5,989 bases of DNA from the NCBI GenBank assembly GCA_016199905.1, contig JACQFU010000282.1, positions 1 to 5,989 on the forward strand. Direction: 5' to 3'. Source of the stretch: Candidatus Wallbacteria bacterium. Lineage in GTDB: Bacteria; Muiribacteriota; UBA6191; JACPRK01. The position numbers and the translations under genes are program-made. Of the stretch, positions 1-4,851 are shown in pieces (positions within the stretch are counted from its first letter, which is position 1; every line of letters starts with the position of its first letter). The notes under the pieces are model-generated. The model saw only the letters and a list, made by a program, of their open reading frames with translations. It had not been told where the DNA came from and searched no databases.

Positions 1-686
1 ACGGGAACTTCGCCCCGCTGCTCGTGGGGACCGCGGCCTACGTGCTCGAAGGGCTCGGGTGGATCTGCTACTACGAGTCGATCGTCAGCGGACCCATCAC
101 CATCGTCGGCACGCTCTCGGCGGCCTACGCGGCTCCGACCGTGATCTTCGCCTACATCTTCCTGGGGGAGACGCTGCTCGGCGCCCAGTACGCGGGCGTG
201 GCGGCCGTGATCGTCGGGTGCATCGGACTGGCCTACGCGCCGCCCGACCCGGACGCCAAGATCACCAGCAACCGCTGGATCCCGCTGGCGTTCACGGCGT
301 TGGCCTTCTGGGGTTCCTGGCAGACCATCGTGAAGTACTGCTTCAAGACGTACCACACACCCGACGCGCTGATGTCGCTCTACAACATGTTCGGCGCGTT
401 TCTGACGCTGGGGCTCTATGGGCTGGCGTTCGGAAGGGAGGGCAGCCGGGAGAAGGGGGAATGGATGCGCTCCCTGATGCCGATGGCGCTGATGGCGGGC
501 GGCGATCTCGGCGTCATCATCGGCACCGCGAAAGGGCCTGTGTCGATCGTCACGGCGATCTCGGGGGCCTATCCGCTGGTGACGCTGGTGTTTGCGTCGT
601 TGGTGTTGCGGGAGCGGATCACCAAGCTGCAGTGGGCGGCGCTGGTGCTGATCTTGGGCGGGATGTTCGCGAGCAACGTAACTTGA
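1..686 (+). CDS. EamA/DMT-family membrane transporter, 5' end outside window
   Basis: The frame is open from the first complete codon (base 3) to TGA at 684-686. A GTG at 24 falls inside an already hydrophobic, protein-like stretch, so the true start is probably upstream of the window. About 227 residues are visible. They show roughly eight hydrophobic segments: three left of a first repeat, ending in a helix with the typical FLGE turn, then a polar linker (PPDPDAKITSN), then a five-helix second repeat ending in the classic EamA block (GPVSIVTAISGAYPLVTL, then LRERIT and a last helix). Full EamA proteins are usually near 280-300 residues, so about 60-70 residues are missing. The family moves small metabolites or drugs across the inner membrane; the substrate cannot be read from sequence. 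It sits 10 bases ahead of a second DMT gene and is probably co-transcribed with it. The family assignment is firm and the specificity unknown. Confidence 0.9.
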   Translation, partial: GNFAPLLVGTAAYVLEGLGWICYYESIVSGPITIVGTLSAAYAAPTVIFAYIFLGETLLGAQYAGVAAVIVGCIGLAYAPPDPDAKITSNRWIPLAFTALAFWGSWQTIVKYCFKTYHTPDALMSLYNMFGAFLTLGLYGLAFGREGSREKGEWMRSLMPMALMAGGDLGVIIGTAKGPVSIVTAISGAYPLVTLVFASLVLRERITKLQWAALVLILGGMFASNVT

Positions 687-690
687 GGAG
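685..690 (+). promoter_or_regulatory. Ribosome binding site of the second transporter gene
   Basis: GAGGAG lies 6 bases before the GTG at 697 and overlaps the TGA stop of the preceding gene by two bases. This decides the GTG start and suggests translational coupling of the two transporter genes. Confidence 0.75.
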
Positions 691-696
691 CACGCC

Positions 697-1683
697 GTGA
701 CCATCCCTGCGAAAGCCAGCAGCGCGCGCATCGCTCTGGCAATGGCCATCCTCTACTTCGTCTGGGGCTCGACCTATCTGGCTATCCGGGTCGGTGTCGG
801 CGCCATCCCTCCGGCGATGTTTGCAGGCCTGAGGTTCTTGGTGGCGGGCGTATCGCTGGCCTTGATCTCGTGGGGACGCCGTGAGGCGATGCCCCGCCGG
901 GCGGCGGAGTGGGCGACGGCCGCGCTGGTGGGTTGCGTGCTGCTGGTTTTCGGCAACGGATTGGTTTGCTGGGCAGAGCAGACGGTGGCCTCCGGGCTGA
1001 CGGCCCTCATCATTTGCACGACGCCGCTGTGGCTGATGTCGATGGAGTCGCTGGTGCCGGGCGGAGAGCGGCTGGGCCTGGCCGAGGTGGCCTGGCTTTG
1101 TCTGGGCCTCGTCGGAATCGCGATCCTGGTGAGCCCTCAGTTGACGGCGGGACACTCTTCTTCGGCCGGCGTCGCGGCTCTGATCGTCGCGGCGATGAGC
1201 TGGTCTCTCGGCAGTACGATCGGCCGCCACGGCACGATGCCGTCCTCCGTGCTGGTGGCTTCGGCGATCGAGATGCTCGCGGGCGGCATCGGTCTTCTGG
1301 GGGTAGCGGGGCTGCGGGGCGAGTGGACCGCCTTCGATGCGGCGCGGGTCCCGCTGGCGAGCTGGCTTGCTTGGGCTTACCTCGTGACGTTCGGGTCGCT
1401 GCTGGCTTTCAGCGCCTACAGCTGGCTGCTGGTGAACGCGCGCCCGACCGTGGTCGTGACCTACGCGTACGTGAATCCGGTGGTGGCCGTGCTTCTGGGC
1501 GTCCTGGTGTTGAAGGAGCCGGTGGGTCCGACGACACTGTTGGGCGCGGCCGTGACTTTGGGCGCCGTGATCGCGGTGACGCAGCGCCGCTCCCGGCCGG
1601 CGCCTCCGGCGCGGCACCTTGCGGGCGGAGCGGGCCCCGAGCCGCGTCAGTCGTCCGAAGCTTGCCCGGACGCTGCGCCATAG
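697..1683 (+). CDS. EamA/DMT-family transporter (YedA/RhaT-like)
   Basis: This 328-residue protein starts at a GTG with a good ribosome binding site. It has about ten hydrophobic segments in two EamA repeats. The first repeat begins with the hallmark motif LYFVWGSTYLAIRVG (about residues 20-34), followed by PPAMFAGLRFLVAG and GLTALIICTTPLW. The second repeat carries SAYSWLLVNARPTVVVTYAY and the ending NPVVAVLLGVLVLKEP, which is characteristic of YedA-like DMT exporters. The family exports amino acids, related metabolites or drugs from the cytoplasm; the substrate here is not inferable. The last 30 or so residues are a Pro/Ala/Arg-rich tail beyond the final helix, and this tail is what overlaps the 3' end of the convergent minus-strand gene. 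Only distant relatedness to the preceding gene is apparent, so the pair may act separately or as a two-component DMT exporter. Confidence 0.92.
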   Translation: MTIPAKASSARIALAMAILYFVWGSTYLAIRVGVGAIPPAMFAGLRFLVAGVSLALISWGRREAMPRRAAEWATAALVGCVLLVFGNGLVCWAEQTVASGLTALIICTTPLWLMSMESLVPGGERLGLAEVAWLCLGLVGIAILVSPQLTAGHSSSAGVAALIVAAMSWSLGSTIGRHGTMPSSVLVASAIEMLAGGIGLLGVAGLRGEWTAFDAARVPLASWLAWAYLVTFGSLLAFSAYSWLLVNARPTVVVTYAYVNPVVAVLLGVLVLKEPVGPTTLLGAAVTLGAVIAVTQRRSRPAPPARHLAGGAGPEPRQSSEACPDAAP

Positions 1684-3752
1684 AGTCGCCAGCGGCGAGC
1701 GACGGCTTCGGCGCCGGCGGGCATCCAGCGGTCCACGGCCTCGCCCCTGGCCAGCCTTTCTCTCACGAGCGTGGAGCTGGCGCCCGCCATCATGGGATCT
1801 TCGAGCACGCGCACGCGCCCCGGGAAGGGCGCGGCCGCCGAACGAACGGGCCCGTCCGGAGTGCCTCGCCGCAGGAAGACGCCGATCTCGTGGTCGGCCA
1901 CCCCGATCACCTGCACGTAGGTGCAGCCGGGCCCGAGCTTTCGGCGAAGGAGTCCGATCAGCCCGCCGGCGCCGCGGCTAGCGTAGATCCGGCGGGCCTC
2001 GGGCCCCGCCAGCAGGTCCAGCCTGGAATCAGTTTCGAGGGCAGCCCACAACATCTCGCAGCGGGCGCGATAGGGCGTAGCATGCGGCTTCTTCGCAGGT
2101 TGCCCGTTCGGCAGGAAATAGAGCTTGTCGAGACCCAACTTGTCCAGCGCGGCGCGTGCCAGCGCCAGGTGGCCTACGTGCGGAGGGTCAAAGGTGCCGG
2201 TATACATTCCGATCCGCCGAGGGGCTCCGGATCGGGGCGCAGGCTCGGGCTCGACGCGCGTGGCGCCAAGAGTTTGCAGCATCCAGCGGACGCAACGCCG
2301 GCCGGAGGCCTCCACGGCGCGCCGGTTGTGATAGCGCGATTCGATCGTGCGCCCGGCGCCTCCGCCAGGCACGTCGCTCACGACGGCCAGCGCATCGACC
2401 CGGACGCCGGGGACGCCGGCCAGGCGCACGCCCTCCAGGAAGCGCGGCAGCTCCATTTCGACGGTCGTGAAGCCTGCGGCTCGCCAACGCCGCACCTGTT
2501 GGAGCGTCTCCGTGAGCGGCGAGAAGGTGCAGGTGACGCGGGAGTCGATGGCGCTGCCTTCCGGCGGAATCCGGAGCCAGTGTTCGAGGCGCCCGGCGTC
2601 GCGACCGTCCTCGTCGGTCACGGTCGAGGGCCGATGGATGTCGCCGATGCGCGTGTTCGCTGCGAGCCCGCCCGCGATGCCGAACACCAGCAGCCTGCGA
2701 TAGCCGAGCGACGCCAGACGCCTGCCGGCCTCGCGGGCGACGTCGCCCCAGAGGCCCCCGAGCAAGAGCAGGCGGTGCCAGCTGCCGGAGGACGACCTGA
2801 AGCGCAGGACCCGGGGCTCGGCGAACGAGGCGGCGACGGGGGAAGGGAGCGCGCTTCCGGGGAGGCCGACCTCCGCCAGCAAGGATCGCACGGGCCCCGC
2901 CGTGAACCCGATAGCGGCAACATCCTCGGAAGAGCCGGCGGGTAGATCGACTCCGTCGAATGCATCGCCGGGTCGATAGCCGTGCACGTACCGCGTCACC
3001 TGCGGGCCAGGGACGCCCGCGATGCGCAGTCGCGCCTGGCCGTGGAGGAACCGATCGCGGCCCAGCGCCCCGGCGTAGGCGAGCACGGGCGAACCGTCGG
3101 CCCGGAAGGCCGCCAGGAAACCGTCCGTGAGCCGCAGCGAGAGGCCCGGGGCGGAGAGCAGCGTGAAGCGGCCGTAGCCGCGCTGGCGCAACGAGCGCAC
3201 CGCCAGGCCGACCGGCCCGCTGTGCATCTCCACGGGCCACCGCCACTCTCGGGCCGCGGCCAGTACGTGCCCGCCGGCGTGATGGCGAACGTAGGCCGCC
3301 GGGTCTTGCATCGAGTGCGGCGCCGCGGGGTCGATCGCCTCGACCGCCGGGTCGTACCCCGCCAACGGCGCCACGGCCAACGTCCCGCGATAGGCCGTGG
3401 TCTCTGCGTCCAGCAAGAACTGCGGGTCGGCCGGTTCGACGGTGAACACGATCGGCGCCAGGGCCCCTAGGTGCCGGGCCAACTGGGCGCCGCCGAGAGC
3501 CTGCCCGAGCACGGCGGCCAGCGTCGAACTGGACGTGACCGTCGACGCAAGCGCTCGAACCCTCGAAGCGGCAGGGGCGTCGCCCTCGTCGGCCAAGGCG
3601 CGCGACGCGGAGGCCAGCCCCTCCTCGACGGTCGATCGCCTGGCCTCGGCCTGGAGCCCAAGAACCCAATCGTCGGCGACGCTCGCCGGCGCGTCAGCGC
3701 ACGACGCGACGAGAAGAAAGAGAATCGCGAAGCAGGCCTTGGCCGGCGTCAT
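1647..3752 (-). CDS. Predicted lipoprotein: unknown region + nucleoside-phosphorylase-like domain + NadD-like adenylyltransferase domain
   Basis: From the ATG at 3752 this is a 701-residue protein. Residues 1-18 are a type II signal peptide: one Lys, a hydrophobic core, then lipobox VASC with Cys18; Ala at +2 would favour the outer membrane. Residues about 40-310 match nothing I recognise. Residues about 315-500 look like a PNP/UDP-phosphorylase fold: LLLLGG, the GIAGGL turn (358-363), GD (370-371), VEME (431-434) and VSD (458-460) sit where the ribose-binding Glu and the catalytic Asp fall in that family. Residues about 512-693 are a NadD/NMNAT-like nucleotidyltransferase: GTFDPPHVGH (519-528), FLPNGQPAKKP (546-556), a diverged VIGVAD strand and ASSTLVR (658-664), equivalent to ISSTxxR. 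In that family NaMN plus ATP gives deamido-NAD. Export conflicts with ATP dependence. An ATG 30 codons upstream (3842) gives an unlikely polar extension; no strong Shine-Dalgarno is seen for either start. The 3' end overlaps the convergent transporter gene by 37 bases. Confidence 0.85.
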   Translation of the reverse strand: MTPAKACFAILFLLVASCADAPASVADDWVLGLQAEARRSTVEEGLASASRALADEGDAPAASRVRALASTVTSSSTLAAVLGQALGGAQLARHLGALAPIVFTVEPADPQFLLDAETTAYRGTLAVAPLAGYDPAVEAIDPAAPHSMQDPAAYVRHHAGGHVLAAAREWRWPVEMHSGPVGLAVRSLRQRGYGRFTLLSAPGLSLRLTDGFLAAFRADGSPVLAYAGALGRDRFLHGQARLRIAGVPGPQVTRYVHGYRPGDAFDGVDLPAGSSEDVAAIGFTAGPVRSLLAEVGLPGSALPSPVAASFAEPRVLRFRSSSGSWHRLLLLGGLWGDVAREAGRRLASLGYRRLLVFGIAGGLAANTRIGDIHRPSTVTDEDGRDAGRLEHWLRIPPEGSAIDSRVTCTFSPLTETLQQVRRWRAAGFTTVEMELPRFLEGVRLAGVPGVRVDALAVVSDVPGGGAGRTIESRYHNRRAVEASGRRCVRWMLQTLGATRVEPEPAPRSGAPRRIGMYTGTFDPPHVGHLALARAALDKLGLDKLYFLPNGQPAKKPHATPYRARCEMLWAALETDSRLDLLAGPEARRIYASRGAGGLIGLLRRKLGPGCTYVQVIGVADHEIGVFLRRGTPDGPVRSAAAPFPGRVRVLEDPMMAGASSTLVRERLARGEAVDRWMPAGAEAVARRWRLYGAASGQASDD

Positions 3753-3761
3753 ACGCCCGCT

Positions 3762-3790
3762 AGGTATGTACGCGCAGGCGCCCGCGTCAA
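3762..3790 (-). promoter_or_regulatory. Possible promoter of the lipoprotein/NadD-like gene
   Basis: On the minus strand TTGACG (3790-3785) is a good -35 match. ATACCT (3767-3762) follows after 17 bases, with TACATA (3770-3765) as an alternative at 14 bases; both are poor -10 matches. If used, transcription would start only a few bases before the ATG at 3752, giving a nearly leaderless message. That would fit the lack of a clear Shine-Dalgarno. Weak evidence. Confidence 0.3.
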
Positions 3791-3870
3791 ATGGGGGGCA
3801 GGGCGGAGTCGTTCGCGTCGAGCCGTCCGTGGACGCGACCACCTCGTCACTCGACGCCGAGGCGGCCCCT

Positions 3871-3897
3871 TTTCAGCCGGTTTCAGCCCCGTTTCAG
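3871..3897 (+). repeat. Three phased TTTCAG direct repeats
   Basis: TTTCAG occurs at 3871, 3881 and 3892, a spacing of 10 and 11 bases or about one helical turn. On the minus strand this reads as CTGAAA repeats. Phased hexamer or heptamer direct repeats of this kind are the usual layout of OmpR/PhoB-type response-regulator sites. The block lies about 120 bases before the minus-strand gene start and about 70 bases before the tRNA, so it could serve either direction. Regulator unknown. Confidence 0.4.
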
Positions 3898-3933
3898 TCG
3901 TCTGCGAGTTAGCCTTCGCGCCACGGAAGGAAA

Positions 3934-3962
3934 CCCCGGCTGGCCTGACAGCCCAGCCGGGG
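3934..3962. other. Perfect 10-bp GC-rich hairpin next to the tRNA 5' end
   Basis: CCCCGGCTGG (3934-3943) pairs perfectly with CCAGCCGGGG (3953-3962) around a 9-base loop. It ends 3 bases before tRNA position 1. On the plus strand no T-run follows. On the minus strand it is followed by TTTCCTTCC, a weak intrinsic-terminator tail. It may be a 5' leader structure of the tRNA precursor or a minus-strand terminator. Confidence 0.55.
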
Positions 3963-3965
3963 CGT

Positions 3966-4058
3966 GGAAGCGTGGCAGAGGGGTCTAATGCACCGGATTG
4001 TCACTCCGGCAAAGGCTCTCACACGGGTCTTTCGTGGGTTCAAATCCCACCGCTTCCA
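3966..4058 (+). tRNA. tRNA with GTC (Asp) anticodon but class II structure; identity uncertain
   Basis: A complete cloverleaf can be folded. Acceptor: GGAAGCG (3966-3972) with CGCTTCC (4051-4057), 7 bp. D stem: GCA (3975-3977) with TGC (3989-3991), 3 bp. Anticodon stem: CCGGA (3993-3997) with TCCGG (4005-4009), around loop TTGTCAC with anticodon GTC at 4000-4002. T stem: GTGGG (4034-4038) with CCCAC (4046-4050), around TTCAAAT. T8, A14, G15 with C48, A21, T33, T54, T55, C56 and A58 are all present, so it does not look decayed. The variable region (4010-4033) is 24 bases: an 8-bp arm, AAAGGCTC with GGGTCTTT including two G-T pairs, and a 6-base loop. Such arms belong to bacterial Ser, Leu, Tyr and Sec tRNAs, whereas tRNA-Asp has a short one. 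The discriminator is A (4058), followed by CCC, so the CCA end is not fully encoded. By anticodon it would read GAC/GAU; which amino acid it carries is open. Confidence 0.88.
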
Positions 4059-4098
4059 CCCTTACCGTACCTCGGCCCCCGCGCACTCGCAAGAGCAT

Positions 4099-4164
4099 CG
4101 CCCCACTTGGGGAGCGCAGTTGGAGCGTGGAAGCCGCGTCACCACGTGAACCAAAAGTGGGGCG
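4099..4164. repeat. 10-bp inverted repeat with nested stem in the region after the tRNA
   Basis: CGCCCCACTT (4099-4108) and AAGTGGGGCG (4155-4164) are perfect reverse complements, separated by 46 bases. Inside, CGTGG (4126-4130) can pair with CCACG (4142-4146). A further short stem, GGGCC (4164-4168) with GGCCC (4177-4181), follows without a T-run. The stretch 4059-4274 holds no gene I can support. It may contain the 3' trailer and terminator of the tRNA, a small structured RNA, or nothing functional. Confidence 0.4.
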
Positions 4165-4215
4165 GGCCTGTGTGCCGGCCCACGGTTGATGCGGCCTCTC
4201 GGCGGCGCTCCGTGC

Positions 4216-4221
4216 TATCCT
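4216..4221 (+). promoter_or_regulatory. Possible -10 element ahead of the SDR-like gene
   Basis: TATCCT lies 54 bases before the ATG at 4275, in a locally less GC-rich pocket. No convincing -35 sits 16-18 bases upstream; the TTGATG at 4186 is 24 bases away. Weak evidence. Confidence 0.2.
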
Positions 4222-4262
4222 CACGGCGCGCCGGCGCCTTCGCGCGGGAGCGTGAGTTTTCC

Positions 4263-4267
4263 GAGGA
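4263..4267 (+). promoter_or_regulatory. Ribosome binding site deciding the SDR-like start
   Basis: GAGGA lies 7 bases before the ATG at 4275. The frame stays open far upstream (back to 3471), running through the tRNA, so this site and the onset of the Rossmann motif are what fix the start. Confidence 0.7.
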
Positions 4268-4274
4268 TGGGCCG

Positions 4275-4841
4275 ATGGCCGAGCACGTGCTTGTAATCGG
4301 GGGGACCGGGATGCTGAAGGACGCTTGCCTGGAGCTGGCGGCCCGCGGATACGTCGTGAGCGTGGTCGGGCGGGATACCGGCCGCCTCGAGGCGATGATG
4401 ATGGACGCGTCGGCCGCGGGCAACATGCTCTCCCCGCTGGAGGTGGACTACTTCCGTACGGACGCATTCACGCAAGCCGTTCGCCACGCGGTGGAACTGT
4501 TCGGTCCCATCGACGCCGTCGTGGCCTGGGTGCGCTCCGATGCCCGTGAGGTGCTGCCGGCCACGATGCGCGAGGTCTCCGCGGCGGGCCGGTCCTGGAG
4601 GCTGTTCGAGGTGCTGGGAACCGCGAGCAAGGACGCCGAAACGCCACGGAGCCAACCGGATCTGTCGCCGGCCGGCGGGCTCTGCGCCTATCGCGAGATC
4701 GTCCTGGGTTTCGTGCCGCAGCCCGGCGGGGCGCGCTGGCTGGAGACCTCCGAGATCTGCGAGGGAGTGCTCGACGCTGTCACGAGCGACCGCTCGACAG
4801 TCGTCGGGACCGTCGAACCGTCCGAGGCGCGACCCCGATAG
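4275..4841 (+). CDS. Small short-chain-dehydrogenase-like (Rossmann) protein
   Basis: This 188-residue protein opens with a Rossmann nucleotide-binding turn, VIGGTGML (residues 7-14), and a second strand ending VSVVGR (28-33); Arg33 suggests NADP(H) rather than NAD. VDY (57-59) and GPIDAVVAWVRS (77-88) match the cofactor-side strands of a small SDR-like family that I recall from Bacillus and other bacteria, where the equivalent motif reads AWIHS. The C-terminal part, YREIVLGF (139-146), RWL..EI..GV (154-165) and VG..EP.E.RP (177-187), also fits that family. At 188 residues it is shorter than classical SDRs (about 250). Tyr139 is not followed by the YxxxK lysine, so normal SDR catalysis is doubtful and it may bind a cofactor without acting as a standard dehydrogenase. 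Substrate unknown. It has its own ribosome binding site and converges on the propeller gene, with 10 bases between the stops. Confidence 0.85.
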   Translation: MAEHVLVIGGTGMLKDACLELAARGYVVSVVGRDTGRLEAMMMDASAAGNMLSPLEVDYFRTDAFTQAVRHAVELFGPIDAVVAWVRSDAREVLPATMREVSAAGRSWRLFEVLGTASKDAETPRSQPDLSPAGGLCAYREIVLGFVPQPGGARWLETSEICEGVLDAVTSDRSTVVGTVEPSEARPR

Positions 4842-4851
4842 GCGCCATCGG

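Noticed and set aside
909..2945. A 678-codon plus-strand open frame.
   Set aside because: The translation is low-complexity Gly/Arg/Ala, and it crosses two well-supported genes in a different frame or strand.
2188..3669. A 493-codon minus-strand open frame.
   Set aside because: It is an Arg/Pro-rich shadow of the lipoprotein/NadD-like gene in another frame, as expected at high GC.
3753..3842. An upstream ATG at 3842 for the lipoprotein gene.
   Set aside because: It would place 30 polar residues ahead of a well-formed lipoprotein signal peptide and would swallow the likely promoter.
3966..4058. The tRNA as a degraded pseudogene.
   Set aside because: Acceptor, D, anticodon and T stems have no mismatch, the long arm has only two G-T pairs, and all invariant bases are present.
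3964..4059. An 8/4 or 9/3 allo-tRNA fold using the longer GTGGAAGCG/CGCTTCCAC pairing.
   Set aside because: Extra pairs only extend outward beyond position 1. Inward, positions 8-9 do not pair with the bases opposite them, while a full 5-bp T stem is present, so the fold is 7/5.
3471..4274. The open frame extending the SDR-like gene 268 codons upstream.
   Set aside because: It runs through the minus-strand gene, the hairpin and the tRNA, and its translation is Arg/Gly-rich without protein character; the Rossmann motif and ribosome binding site fix the start at 4275.
4835..4851. CCGAT/ATCGG hairpin between the convergent SDR-like and propeller genes as a terminator.
   Set aside because: Only 5 bp with a 7-base loop and no T-run on either strand; expected by chance.
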